A DNA stretch of 64,000 nt from Delphinapterus leucas (taxonomy: Eukaryota > Chordata > Mammalia > Artiodactyla > Monodontidae): contig NW_022097999.1 in NCBI RefSeq assembly GCF_002288925.2, forward strand, positions 14,606,654 through 14,670,653, read 5' to 3'. Below, piece after piece: positions 51,370 through 62,386 of the stretch (position 1 is its first letter; every line of letters begins with the position of its first letter). The notes beneath the pieces were generated by a model. It made no database searches, had not been told where the DNA came from, and saw only the letters and a list, made by a program, of their open reading frames with translations. Made by a program: the position numbers and the translations under genes.

Positions 51370-51560
51370 TGTTGTACTTGTTAATTTTCAATGTGATTTT
51401 ACTTTTACTTTTTAAAGTAACCCTTTGAACAAGATAGAAAGAATAGCAAGTAGAGATGAAATAGAAGAGATTCAGAGAGGCTGAGTGACTTTCTTTGGAT
51501 CACCCAGCTACTGAGTGGTAAAATCAGGATGTGAATCTGGTTCTTTGGTCTCTTTACCCT
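51370..51560 (-). repeat. MIR SINE
   Basis: 'gattttacttttactttttaaag', 'gagattcagagaggctgagtg', 'gatcacccagctactgagtg', 'caggatgtgaatctgg'. Confidence 0.8.
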
Positions 51561-51564
51561 GATA

Positions 51565-52105
51565 TACCTTGTATGATCCCCATGAAATTCTTTGGGCCAA
51601 GCTTGGCCCTGGAAGAAATCTTGCTGGGTTCAGACCTCTTCTTGAGTGGACATGTCTCCATCTGAGCTTGTGCCCCACCTCATGTCTCAGTCTGCTTCTT
51701 AGCACTTGTTGGGGGTCCTGGCTCACTTGGCCTTGGGCAGATGCCCTCTTCAAAGCCATGTCAGGAGGAGAAAGGAGGTAGACCATTCCCTGCCCATTCC
51801 CCACCCCCCCTTATCCTGGATGGTGTCATGTCCACAACACTCTTTCTCAGTGCGTGTGGACCCTCTTTCAGGCTGGTAGATTATAAAGATGTCTGCAAGG
51901 TGGTTGTAACTTATAGATTGACTCTCAGTCATGGGTCCCAACGAGGTTCTGCAGATATCTTTGCTTCTAAATCTGCTCTTCTCCATTAATATCACCTCCC
52001 AAAGTGGGATTAGTGGAAATTTCCTGTAACCACTGTGTTTATGAGTGTGTGCGTGCCTACGATTGGGTATATATCAGCCCACCCTTTCTGTCTTTCCTTT
52101 ATCTC
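51565..52105. other. Unassigned sequence
   Basis: No gene or repeat recognised. Pyrimidine-rich near 52080-52140, the SINE target. Confidence 0.4.
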
Positions 52106-52126
52106 TTCCTTTCTTTTCTGTTTCTT

Positions 52127-52427
52127 TCTTTCTTTTTTTTTTAAATTTTATTTATTTATTTATTTTTGGCTGCGTTGGGTCTGTTGCTGCATGCGGGCTT
52201 TCTCTAGTTGCAGTGAGCGGTGGCTACTCTTCGTTGCAGTGCACGGGCTTCTCATTGCGGTCGCTTCTCTTGTTCCAGAGCATGGGCTCTAGGCACGCGG
52301 GCTCAGTAGTTGCGGCCCACGGGCTTAGTCGCTCCGTGGCATGTGGGATCTTCCTGGACCAGGGCTCGAACCCATGTCCTCTGCATTGGCAGGCAGATTC
52401 TTAACCACTGCGCCACCAGGTGAGTCC
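52127..52427 (-). repeat. CHR-type SINE, long form
   Basis: ATTT tail, 'ggctgcgttgggtctgttgc', 'gcgggctttctctagttgc', 'gctctaggcacgcgggctc', head ending 'caccaggtgagtcc'. A perfect 16-base duplication, ttcttttctgtttctt, flanks it (52111-52126, 52428-52443). Confidence 0.96.
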
Positions 52428-52444
52428 TTCTTTTCTGTTTCTTA

Positions 52445-53030
52445 TCTTACCCTCACCCATCCCATCTTTCCATCCAAGCAGAAGCGGGTGAGGACTAAGT
52501 GACCTTGGACCCCAGGGGATGACGGTGGGGGCTGGGGGGAAGCTGGGAATGAGGAATTTCAGCATGACTGCCTCATCCAATCAGGTGACGAAGGAAAGCT
52601 GCTTCTCCCCTCCTTACCCCTCACTCCATGCTTTATCCGTAATAAGCTCCCTTTTCCCAGATTGCCACGGAGGAGGAGAAGGTAGAAAATTATTCCCGTT
52701 CTGCTCCTAGAAAACTTTAAAATGCTATCACCATGGAAACGGCTCTTGTGCAGTCGTGGAGCATGCTTGTGGGAGAGGGCAAGGCAAGGGGAGGGAAGGG
52801 GAGGGGAGGATGAGGAACATGTTGGTGTGAGATGCTCACAGGGGTCTCCCCACCACCTCAGCCCTGTTAGTTCTTTTGGTGTAGTTGATGTATGATAGAA
52901 CCAGGCTATCTGGGCTGAGAAGTCTCCCTCGGAGGTAAGTGGGCACAGAGCCATCCCTGGCCTGGAGGCTCTGTGTATGTGTGATTGTCAGGGATAGGTA
53001 TAGAGATAAAATAAGACCGCTGCCCTCAAA
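52445..53030. other. Unassigned, with a G-rich tract
   Basis: 52788-52806 has G-runs of 4, 3, 4 and 4 with loops of 1, 2 and 1, a G4 motif. 52700-52740 is AT-rich (aaaactttaaaatgc). No gene or repeat otherwise. Confidence 0.45.
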
Positions 53031-53039
53031 GGAATTTGT

Positions 53040-53258
53040 AAACTAGACAGGGAGAAAGAACTGACACTTTTCCAAAAATTACTACATGCTATACACTTTA
53101 TTATATATTCTTTTTTTTTTTTATCCTGACAAAAGAGGCATTTAACCCCCGTTTTACAGAGGAGGAACCCAAGTCTCCGGGAAGCCAGGGACTTTTCCAA
53201 GGACACACTGCCAGTCAATGACAGAGCTGGAATTTGAGAACTGCTCAGTCTGTCTCCA
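53040..53258 (-). repeat. MIR SINE, first of a pair
   Basis: 'actacatgctatacactttat', T-run, 'cccgttttacagaggaggaac', 'gtcaatgacagagctgg'. Confidence 0.85.
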
Positions 53259-53261
53259 AAT

Positions 53262-53530
53262 AATAATGATGCTACTGTTTATTCAGTGCCTATTCATGTC
53301 AGGCACTGCACTAGACACTTAATGTATTTATAACTCGTATAGCCATGTGAACAAGGGATTTTTACCTCCATTTCACAGAGGAGGAAACTGAGGCTCAATG
53401 AGGTTAAAGAATTTTCCCAAGGTCACATGGCTAAGGAGTGACCAAACCAAGATGAAAAGGTAAGAGACAGAGCTGGGATTTGAATCCAGGTATGTCTGAG
53501 GCTGAAACCAGTGTCTTTTTACTACACTTT
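53262..53530 (-). repeat. MIR SINE, second of a pair
   Basis: 'gtttattcagtgcctattcatg', 'ctgcactagacacttaatg', 'catttcacagaggaggaaactg', 'cccaaggtcacatggctaagg', 'ctgggatttgaatccagg'. Nearly full length and in the same orientation as the previous copy. Confidence 0.9.
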
Positions 53531-53534
53531 TCAG

Positions 53535-53895
53535 CCAGATAATATACAGGAGAGTGAAAGGGGTGGGGGGATGCCAAGCATGGGCTGAGGCTAGGGTGCC
53601 TCACCTCAAGGGTCCATTGTGAAGACCAGGGCCACATGGGCACCTCTCAGATCTTGTCTCTAAGGCATTGTTGACCCTGGAAGGTTTGATCCAGAAGTGG
53701 GGGGGGGGTGAGGAAAAGGCTCTATGATGAGCCCAGGGAACAGGAGCATGGACAATTGGTGGAAGATCCTACCTGAACCAGGAGGCAGGGGAGTGGGCTG
53801 AGTAGAAGGGAATGGTGGAACAGGAGGGAAACTGTGACGGATAAAGCCCCTCACAGCTTAATTGGGATGTACTTCCTTTACCAGAGGGAAAAAGG
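53535..53895. other. Unassigned, with a G-run
   Basis: A run of 10 G (53699-53708). Nothing else recognised. Confidence 0.4.
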
Positions 53896-53903
53896 AAGGA
53901 AAT

Positions 53904-54440
53904 ATATCAGTCAGAATGGGCTAGGTTGTGCTGCAGTAACAAACATCCCCAAAGATCAGTGGCTTAATACTCTGAGGCTTATTTCTTATGCATTTATTTC
54001 TCATTATATCAGTTAGCCTTGGTTGAGTAGCAAACCACACATTTAATATTTCCCCCAGTTCTGTGGGTAGGCTGGGTGGTTCTGGACTGTGCCAATGGGG
54101 CTAGATGGTTTAGGGTGGCCTTAATCATGTGTTCGGAGCTTCATCTGGGACAGATGGGGCCTTTCTCTACGTGGTCTCTCTTCTTCCAGGAGTCGAGCCC
54201 AGGCTCATTCACATGGTGGCGGAAGAGTTTACAGCCCAAAAGAGGGCAAACTCCAATGTGCAAGGGCTTTACAAGTCTTTGCTTGCATAGCATTTTCTAA
54301 TATCCCATTGGCCAAAGCAAGTCACATGGCCGAGCAGGTTCAAGGGGTGTAGGAAGTAGCAAAGTAATGTTACCAAGGGGAATACATACAGGGATGGGAA
54401 GAGTATTGCAGCCATATTTACAATTTACCACATATTCCTC
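53904..54440 (-). mobile_element. Old LTR-like element (MaLR/ERVL-type, subfamily uncertain)
   Basis: 'gctaggttgtgctgcagtaac', 'gatcagtggcttaatactctg', 'cattggccaaagcaagtcac', 'catatttacaatttaccaca'. Shares these words with the element at 62387. Ends are approximate. Confidence 0.65.
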
Positions 54441-54444
54441 CATC

Positions 54445-54740
54445 ATAGGTCATTGGTGTTGGGGGGAGCATGGGAAATCTGGACCATGTCTTCCTCATTT
54501 CAGGGCCCAAGCTGGTCGTGGCTCTATGTTATTGCTGTCATGATTACTGAAGTAGCAAAAAGGGAGTGTGATAAATTGCACGTGGGCTCTAAAAGCCTCC
54601 ATTAAGGCTTTTAGTGATGCACCGCTTCTGGTCTCACAAAATAACTCGTGTGGCCACACCCAATTTCAAGGAAGGGGGAGTAGGAGCCTACCGCGGGCTT
54701 GGAAAGAGAGCCATGGGCATTTGGAGAGCAGCGCTAATGA
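54445..54740. other. Unassigned, with a perfect hairpin
   Basis: 54589-54614 is an exact 10-base-pair hairpin (ctaaaagcct / aggcttttag) with a six-base loop. Nothing else recognised. Confidence 0.5.
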
Positions 54741-54744
54741 CTAC

Positions 54745-54930
54745 CACAGCAATCATTTACTGAGTGCCTACTATATGCAATTTAAGAATGTCATCTCAGA
54801 GTATTCTGGCACCTTTCTGAAGGAGGGGTTATTATCTATTTTCCAGCTAATGAAGCAGAGTGGTTGCGGAACCCACTTAAGGTCACACATCTGAGAAGAG
54901 GCAGAGCCAGGACTCAGGTAGTCTGACCCC
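54745..54930 (-). repeat. MIR SINE
   Basis: 'catttactgagtgcctactat', 'ggaggggttattatctatttt', 'cttaaggtcacacatctgag', 'gcagagccaggactcagg'. Confidence 0.83.
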
Positions 54931-55054
54931 AGAGAGGTGATGTGCTTTCCAGCGTGTCATGCTCATCTCCTACTTCCACAGAGAGAGGACAGACGGAATT
55001 CTCCGCAGGTGACTCCGGCTTCCTGCCAGGAGGTAGGTAAGGTGGCCTTGACAT

Positions 55055-55178
55055 CATTTATTCACTTAGTCATCTATTCATTTGATCCATAATTATTTAA
55101 ATGCCACCGTGGACAAGAGGAGCAGTGAACAAGAGAGACCTGGTCTCTGCCTCCATGGAACTTATGGTTTGAAATACC
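55055..55178 (-). repeat. L2 3-prime end
   Basis: 'catttattcacttagtcatc', 'gaacaagagagacctggtc', 'cctccatggaacttatgg'. Confidence 0.78.
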
Positions 55179-55179
55179 C

Positions 55180-56540
55180 ACCTCTGATCCCAAAGGTCAA
55201 GAATTCCATAATCTCCTGGCTTTAGGAAGTGGGGAGTTTCTAAGATTGAGGGGGTGCATAGGGTTCTCGTTCTAGCAGGGCTTCCCCAAGGATCAGCGGA
55301 GCTGGGGAAGGGGGCGCTGTCGCCGAATCTGGGCTTCATGGAAAGCCTGAGGAGCGGCAGCCTCACTGCAGCATCTTGTAGGAGCAAACAGCTACTGAGT
55401 AATGCATTCCAGGCTCTAGGCAGAGCCTCTCCTGGCTGCCTCTTGCATCCAGAGAAGTCGGTGGGCTCAGACAGGAGTGGGAGGGCTCCTGGAGCCCATA
55501 CAGGTGAGCTTCTTGGCAAGTGAGAAATGGGAAGGGAGGCCATGGTCTTGCTAAGCCACCAGGGTCCTGAGAGCTCCCAGTCTCTGTCACCCCAGAGGCA
55601 GACTGGGACCCAAAGAGCTTTGCAGTCACCCGGCCCAGCCTTCTCCCTCTGCCTTCACCGAGCTTCAGAGCTCAAAGCTTGGCTGTTGCCTGTTCGTCAC
55701 ATAGTCACCTAGCTCCCCCCAGAACCCCTCCAGAGATGAGGCGCTCACTACCTCCAGGATCAGGCTGTTCCAAAGTCCTTTCTGATTTTACTTGGCTACT
55801 TTGCCCAAGAGCCCACACAATACACATGCCACCAGCCACGTGGAGCCAGCACATGCCAGGATGCCACGTGTCCTGGGTGCAATGACACCCTTGTGGCAGG
55901 CAGGCTGCTCCTGGGGAGGGGGTGTTATGTGAGCACGCATAGTCCCAGGCAGATGGCCCTGGCTCTGCTGGGCTGTCAGTCAAAGATGCGAAAGCCTCAA
56001 CTCACTCTGGCTCCAACAAGTACAACTATTTATAAAAGATGAGGCCTGCCAGGGAACAGGGAGAGGCTGAGACATCTGCTCCCTCTGCCGGGGTGGCCAG
56101 CACTTACCATACACCTTCCGGTCTCATCGCCCTGGCTGGAGGAAGCCCAAAGGTCCCATCAGCGCTCAGTGAGCCCCACCAGCCCCACCTCTTGGCCCTG
56201 CCCCTGCCCCCAGTGGACCAGCTCAGGGCTGTAGCTGCAGGCGGGGGATGATACTCTGCTCACGGTGGCAGCTCCCTTGTCCTGCCCCCTTCCACACCCA
56301 GCTCCTGGAGGGGAGAGGGCAGCTCCCCTCAGAGGGGTGAAGCTGGCTGCTCTCTCTGAACATGCAGTAGCATCCGCTTGCCTCTTACAGAGCTGGGTCC
56401 TGGCCACCTGGGCTTATTTCCCCTCTGAGACTGGAAGCGTCTTGAGGGAAAGGACCACGAATGGTTCTTCGGTGCCACCCCTGAAGTATGGCCCTCAGGG
56501 TCCTGCTGGAGCAGGTGCTTACAGCGGGAATTGCCACACT
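55180..56540. other. Long unassigned GC-rich stretch
   Basis: About 1.36 kb without a recognised repeat. Frames up to 148 aa occur on both strands and overlap each other, as expected by chance in GC-rich DNA. I see no splice-flanked or domain-bearing frame. Confidence 0.45.
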
Positions 56541-56544
56541 GTGA

Positions 56545-56700
56545 ATATGGAGCTGGCTTTGGAGCCTTTTGGAGCAGGAGAGACCTGGGTTTGAATCCCA
56601 GCTCTGTCATCTTCTCTGCACCCCAATTTTCTCATTGATCAAGTAGAGATGAAAGTGATGGCTACCTCTCACGGTTGTAATAAAATTTCATATTACCTAT
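56545..56700 (+). repeat. MIR SINE
   Basis: 'ggagctggctttggagccttttgg' (pieces), 'gacctgggtttgaatcccagc', 'tctgcaccccaattttctc', 'cacggttgtaataaaatttc'. Confidence 0.85.
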
Positions 56701-56704
56701 TATG

Positions 56705-57150
56705 ATATTTTTCACTGTTCAGTGAATGACTGAGCTCTGACTTGAGGCCAGGGGTAATAGGGAGCCACTGTAGGTGTTTGAGCAGCAGCATGGCACAATG
56801 GAAGGCAATGCTGACGGATACTTGACAGCTGGGGGTAAGACTAATAATTAAATAACAATACCAAAAAAAACACCCCATAATAATAAGAATGAAAGATTCA
56901 GGAGTATCTTGGCTGCCTTGGCATCCTTCTTTCTTAATCAGACAAGGCACCTGGAAGTCATTATGGAACAAAGCCATGTCCAGGATGGAGAGAGTCAGGG
57001 AAGGGATAAAATGTAAGGGGAGCAGGGAGACGGGACTGATGGGTTCTGGCGGCTCAGGGCAGAGAGAAGACGGAAAGATGGACTTTAAGGGAGATCTTGG
57101 GGGCTTTTTCTACTAACACCCAGGCAAAGCCAGAAAGGCAGCCGTGTCAG
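56705..57150. other. Unassigned, possible L2 trace
   Basis: 56735-56800 (ggggtaatagggagccactg) is compatible with a minus-strand L2 middle. The rest is not recognised. Confidence 0.35.
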
Positions 57151-57154
57151 CCTA

Positions 57155-57245
57155 GGGTTAAGTGTGTGGCTTAGCTCTAGCTAGCTGTGTGATCATGGAA
57201 AAAGTACTTGACTTCTCTGAGCCTATTTCCTCATCTTTAATATCC
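57155..57245 (+). repeat. MIR SINE fragment
   Basis: 'ctagctgtgtgatcatgg', 'gacttctctgagcctatttcc'. It breaks off before a C-rich tract and A-run. Confidence 0.75.
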
Positions 57246-57272
57246 AGAGAATACATTGTCCTCCCCCTCCAC

Positions 57273-57291
57273 AAAAAAAAAAAAAAAAAAA
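57273..57291. repeat. A19 mononucleotide run
   Basis: Nineteen A bases after a C-rich tract. No retrotransposon body is visible upstream. Confidence 0.95.
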
Positions 57292-57394
57292 TTCTGTTCC
57301 ATTCCTCTTCCCCCTGGCCCAGGGCTACCCTTTGGAGGGCAACTGCACAGAAAACATCTCAGTCCCTCTGGCCCCTTTCTGTAGAGGGTGGGGT

Positions 57395-57520
57395 AGCTTT
57401 CCTTTGAAGGAGACATTTGAACTGGCCTTGAAAGCAGGGACGCAACAGCTGGAAAATGGCAGGGAAAAGTCATTCCTGGCAGAGGGCACAGCAGGAGGAA
57501 AGGCATAGAGACAAGGATGG
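57395..57520 (-). repeat. L2 fragment
   Basis: 'ggagacatttgaactggccttg', 'ggcagagggcacagcagg', 'ggaaaggcatagagac'. Confidence 0.68.
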
Positions 57521-57524
57521 GTCT

Positions 57525-57775
57525 AGCTCCTGACTTGGCCACTGTCTCATATCTTGTGCCTCTAGCGGGTCTGTTACTGTACATTCTCCAGGCAGCTGGT
57601 GGACTCCAGTACTTAGAGAGCACTTGCAGGTGGGGTTTGCACCCATTTCTTTGTTGGGATAAGTTGAGGCAGAAAGAACATCACTGCTAGAAAGTGAGAA
57701 CAGAATTCAGAGGCCCTGTTGGTGCTGTGGGTGGTAATGAGGCTGTCAGGGAGCAGGCTGGAAGGGAGGGTTTGA
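57525..57775. other. Unassigned sequence
   Basis: Nothing recognised. Confidence 0.35.
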
Positions 57776-57779
57776 CTGC

Positions 57780-57960
57780 AGTCACGTTATTTTTGCTCCC
57801 AAATTGAAATTATAGATCATTTCTACTTCAGATGCTGGAAATGCCTGGGTTCATTACTTCCCAGGATTTTGTCCATGCTCTCATTCTAGATTCAATTAGA
57901 GCAATTTACAGTAATTAATTAAATTTGCTATTTGATTAATAAAGATAGAAATTCAGCTAA
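57780..57960. promoter_or_regulatory. Candidate conserved non-coding block (strongest)
   Basis: Non-repetitive and rich in regulatory-type words: 'aattgaaattatagatc', 'tagattcaattagagc', 'cagtaattaattaaatttg' and 'atttgattaataaagatag'. Three or more TAAT cores in 60 bases, with TAATTAATTA at 57912-57921. No transposon match. Conservation is not tested. Confidence 0.4.
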
Positions 57961-57964
57961 GTTG

Positions 57965-58530
57965 CTGGGAAGGAGGAAGCCATATTGGGATTTGCTAGCA
58001 GAGAGGTTTGGGGAGATTCCTGCTCTGCTACCTCTGCATCCCCCAACTTACCCACCGTATCGTCCATGGATCCCCTACCACTCCAGTTTCAGCCAGGGAG
58101 CCAGAGATTTAAAGTCAGGACCCCGTGTGTGGTTGTATTCTAGAAGGAGCAAGGAGGCTGGGGTGGCTGGATAAATGTGGTCCACGGGGGAGAGGTAAGG
58201 AATGAGGAAGGAGCCAGTAAGGCATTGCTTCCCCTGGAGGAGGTGAGGTGTTGAGTAGGGACCAGAGGGATTGCAGCAGGCTGGGAAGAAGCTGGACAGG
58301 CACAGAAGCTGGGGGCTGGGGAGGTGGCAGGAAGCAAAGGGCCAAACTACAGAGGTAGAGGGTAGGGAGGAGGGGAAGAGGATGTCTAGCCAAAGACAGG
58401 TGGGGCTGCCCAGCAGAGGCTGGATACAGGTATTAGGTGCTAGCACTGACAGTTGGTCAAACCAGGAAGGAAAGTTCAGGCCAGACACCAACATGGGGAG
58501 TCAGTGTGGGTCAAGGTTTAAAATCAGAGG
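57965..58530. other. Unassigned sequence
   Basis: GC- and purine-rich. No gene or repeat recognised. Minus-strand frames at 58075-58494 look fortuitous. Confidence 0.4.
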
Positions 58531-58539
58531 GTTTCTAAG

Positions 58540-59548
58540 CATGATACAAACCTTAGAAATTCCACAACATCCAGATCAGTAAATTTGATGACATTAAAAA
58601 ACTCATCATGGAAATAAACACTGTAAGAATAGTCAAAAGACAAAGGAAAATCTGGGAAAGTGCTTGAAGCTGTTATCACAGAGGCTAAATTCTTTAATAT
58701 ATAAAGAACTCCCACAAATCAATAAGAAAAAGAAAAACCTAAGAAATGTGGAAAAAGTTTAGGCATGGACAGTTTGCAGGAAAGAAACTACAAATGGCTC
58801 TTAAGCATATGCAAAGTTGCTCATTCTCTCCTATAATAAGAAAAATGTAAATTAAAAATAGGTAGAGATACCACTTTCATCCATCAGGTTGAGCAAGGTT
58901 AAAAAATATAGTAATATACTGAGTAGAAATTGGTGTGGAGAAACAGGTACACTCAAACAATGCTGGTACTACGTCTATGAAGGGCAATTTGTTATCTATC
59001 AAAATTATAAACATACATATTCCTTGACCTAGAGATTCAGCTTCTTGGAATTTATCCTACAGATAACAGGATTATTTATTGCAGCACTATGATAGCTTTA
59101 TGGGAAACAGCAGAAGAGCACACGAATAGGAGACTGGCAAATAAATAACGTTATATCCAGGCAATGGAATACTATGCAGTCATGAAAAAGAAAGAAGCAG
59201 CTCTCCATGTCCTGATGAGGGAAAATCACCAAGAAAGGCTGTTGGGTGAAAAAAAAAGCAAGGTCCAGAACAATGTGTACGGAATGCTACAATTTATGTA
59301 ATATAGAAAAGACTGTGTAAATACATGTGAACTTTTGCTTATAAAGGTGTAGTCTATCCCTGGATCACTCAGTCACTTGAGTCTGGGAGCAGTGGCTGTC
59401 CTCTGAGGAGGAAAAGCAGATGACTGGGAGAAAGGAAAGGGAGGGACTTACTTTCCCCTATATTTACCCTGTTACACCTTTTGAATTTTGTACCAAGTAT
59501 ATGTGCTTCCTATTTAAAAGAATAAATCAAATAACAATTTAAAAAACA
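58540..59548 (+). mobile_element. Old L1 fragment (L1M-type), about 1 kb
   Basis: Decayed end of ORF2 plus 3-prime region: 'ctttaatatataaagaactccc', 'acaaatcaataagaaaaag', 'caatggaatactatgcagtc', 'gtgtgtaaatacatgtg'-like, 'cctatttaaaagaataaatc'. Many stops and indels, no open frame. Confidence 0.82.
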
Positions 59549-59689
59549 AAGCTAAGCAGGCACTGACAGGGTCAGAGATGCAGGGAGAGGTCAGGTGATC
59601 ATCAGAGCCAAGGGAGGTAGGGCGGGACCTCATCAAGCCCACCTATGGTAAGGTGAGGACCGTAACCCCTCTGGGAGCCATTTTCAGCA

Positions 59690-59810
59690 AGGCATCTATT
59701 CCGTCCACTACATCTTTCTATCCTGGAGCAGCTCTGAGAGGAAGATATAATCATCCCCACTTTATAGAAGACCAACTGAGGCTCAAGGTGAGGCTCAGAA
59801 GCAGGTATGG
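59690..59810 (-). repeat. MIR SINE fragment
   Basis: 'cccactttatagaagaccaac', 'tgaggctcaaggtgaggctc'. Weak outer parts. Confidence 0.65.
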
Positions 59811-59814
59811 AGTG

Positions 59815-60595
59815 CTGCATCCTTACCTGACTACCCTCACAGGCCGACCCTGAGGATGAGGCTAGGATGGAATTCTGGGCCCGGCTGGCTGCCCTGTCCC
59901 ATCGGCAGCTTGGAGTTTGGGTGTTCCGCTGAGCATCTGGGGGTTGCACCTGGGCTCTGGGACCCTGGGAAAAATGAGGTGAGGGAGGAGCTTGGTTCTT
60001 CCTTTGGGGAGAGGGTGGCAGATGCCTCCAGGGATGGGAATATCCAAGGACAACTCCAAGAGGGGCTCTGAGTCAGACTGACCCCTCAGCTCTTCCCCAC
60101 TGGGAGCAGATGGCGAGTAGGCTCTGGGAGGACGGGTGCTAAGACTGGAGGGGCTGAGAAGGCGTGGGACAGCCCACAGGAGGGAAGTGCACTTCTGAGC
60201 GGTGTGAGAGTCACAAGGCAGCAAGAAGATGGACTTTAGATTCTGTCTGGAATGTGACAGAATGTACTATTCCTCTGACGGCGGGGTGGGTGTGAGGGGG
60301 TCCCCTTCAGGCTGTGACAGCTGCTGATGTGATTGGAAAGACCCACGGGTTTTTGAATCTCAGAGGTCTCCCATAGGGGCCATGCCCAGGACTTTAGATT
60401 GCTCTTCACACAGATGCTATCCAGGCACCGTCTTGGGAGGCCCGGCCTCCTAATGTGATGCGGAAGTATTATTTCACTTAGAAGGGGGAACGGGTTAGCC
60501 AATAAGGAGCAGGGAGCAGTTCACCTGACTCACCTCCACCCAGGCTCAGGCCAGAGAGGATGGGGTGCAGGAGGGGTGAGCTTTGACCGCATGCA
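59815..60595. other. Unassigned sequence
   Basis: About 780 bases with no gene or repeat recognised. Confidence 0.4.
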
Positions 60596-60599
60596 CGAT

Positions 60600-60715
60600 G
60601 GAGTAGAAAGAACCCGAGTTAGGAGACGCAGTTCCAGGCAAAGCCCTTCTCTCTGGGCCCTCAGTTTGCCAACTGTAAAATCAGGCCATTTGGGCCAGAT
60701 GGTTTCTATGGGCCC
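60600..60715 (+). repeat. MIR-like fragment
   Basis: 'gagtagaaagaacccgagttagg', 'ctctgggccctcagtttgcc', 'aactgtaaaatcaggcc'. The middle core is lost. Confidence 0.6.
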
Positions 60716-60854
60716 TTAGAGCTCTGGGGAGTGGCACTTATGGGGTTTCCACCAGGACTTGGAGGAGGAGCAGTGAGGCTGGGGGAGCCAGAAGGACAGG
60801 CGGGCCGTGGTGTCCCCCCGTCATCTTCCCTACATGGCATTTGTGGTTTATGAG

Positions 60855-61010
60855 AAGCTCTCACAACACTTTCTCACTTAGGGCAACCCATGAGATACGT
60901 GAAGATTACCCCCATTTTCCGGATGAGAAACTGAGGCTCAGAGAGATAAAGAAAGCTGCCCCAATTCACACACCTAGAAGGTAGGGGATGTGGGATTCAG
61001 ACCTAGTTTG
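60855..61010 (-). repeat. MIR SINE fragment
   Basis: 'cccccattttccggatgag', 'aaactgaggctcagagagat', 'cacacctagaaggtagggg'. Confidence 0.82.
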
Positions 61011-61059
61011 AATGACTCAAGGCATCTTCTTCCCTCATACCGCAGCTGCCTCCTCCTTG

Positions 61060-61412
61060 CTTTTTCGTTTTGTTTGTTTGTTTTGTTTTCAGAAATTTAT
61101 TTATTTATTTTTGGCTGTGCTGGGTCTTCGTTGCTGCACGTGGGCTTTCTCTAGTTGCGGCGAGCGGGGGCTACTCCTCGTTGTGGTGTGTGGGCTTCTC
61201 ATCGCAGTGGTTTCTCTTGTTGCGGAGCACGGGCTCTAGGGTGTACGGGCTTCAGTAGTTGTGGCTCGCGGGCTCTAGAGCGCAGGTTCAGTAGTTGTGG
61301 CACATGGGCTTAGTTGCTCTGCAGCATGTGGGATCTTCCCAGACCAGGGCTCGAACCCGTGTCTCCTGCACTGGCAGGCAGATTCTTAACCATTGCACCA
61401 CCAGGGAAGCCC
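61060..61412 (-). repeat. CHR-type SINE, long form
   Basis: ATTT tail, 'ggctgtgctgggtcttcg', 'gtgggctttctctagttgc', 'gtggctcgcgggctctag', head ending 'caccagggaagccc'. Longest copy, with both cagtagttgtgg repeats. ctccttg recurs on both sides (61053, 61413). Confidence 0.94.
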
Positions 61413-61419
61413 CTCCTTG

Positions 61420-62115
61420 ACTGTTGATTTTATTTTATGGTGGAGTAGAGAGGGGCCTCATCTGCCCCACCTCTGGGAAGCAGACCTATCTCTACATCCT
61501 TGCTCTGTAGATGCTCATTCAGGGCAGGGCCTCAGTGGAACCCTCCAGTGGCCATTTCCACCCCCTGGTCCTCCAGATGGTTCTATGACACTCCCTCCCC
61601 TCAGCCTTATAATTAGATCTGGAGGCCTTGGGCAGTTGACTTGCTTTCCCCCTACTCCAGGTCCATCCTTCTTCCTCCTGGGGATCTTACAGAGACCTCA
61701 GATCTCCTACACTGGCTAGGGCATAGTCGGGCCAGCCATGGCCTCCTCTCTCACTCCACACTGGGTGAAAGGGCATGAGTCTGTTTGGGAAGCCATTTCT
61801 CCCTGTCCACAGCCTTCCCAGTTCCTGCTGTGACCTCAGCTGCCATCCTTTCTCATCACCTGCTGTATCCAAGACAACCGACAGCTCCTACTGGGTAGTG
61901 AGAAGAGGAGGGGTGACAGGCAGGGTCAGTTCAACAGTCACAGCTCCCCGGCTGAGGGAGCCACCTGTTCTGTCTGAGGATCTCATGGTGGGAGGGAAAA
62001 GACTGGGCCTTTCATGAAATTCAAGGAGGCGTGTGAGGCACTTTACAGGCACTGGAAAAGAAGCTGATTTATAAACCAGTGCCCCAGGCTCTGGCTGATC
62101 CAGCCTTCATGGAGA
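61420..62115. other. Unassigned sequence
   Basis: No gene or repeat recognised. Confidence 0.4.
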
Positions 62116-62124
62116 GATGGGAAC

Positions 62125-62225
62125 AGCATGAGTGTGGAATCAGAACTGGGTTGGATGCCCTCCTCAAGGACTGACTAGCTGTGTGACCTTGGGTAGGTTT
62201 CTTGACATCTCTGAGCTTCTGTTAT
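62125..62225 (+). repeat. MIR SINE fragment
   Basis: 'gactagctgtgtgaccttgg', 'gtttcttgacatctctgagc'. Confidence 0.82.
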
Positions 62226-62296
62226 GATTGGTTCGTGGACTCATTAGGGGCCTGCAATGAAGCTAAATATACTTTGCAAGCACTAAAACGTTAGTG

Positions 62297-62386
62297 GCTA
62301 AGAGCATGTGCTCTATGACCAGAAAGGTTGGGTTTGGATCCCCGTCCTGCTATGTGACTTTGGCCAAATGACTTCATCTCTGTGCC
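62297..62386 (+). repeat. MIR SINE, left part (split by an LTR)
   Basis: 'gtgctctatgaccagaaagg', 'gtttggatccccgtcctgc', 'gtgactttggccaaatgac'. Ends at the duplicated target tctctgtgcc and resumes at 62893. Confidence 0.85.
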
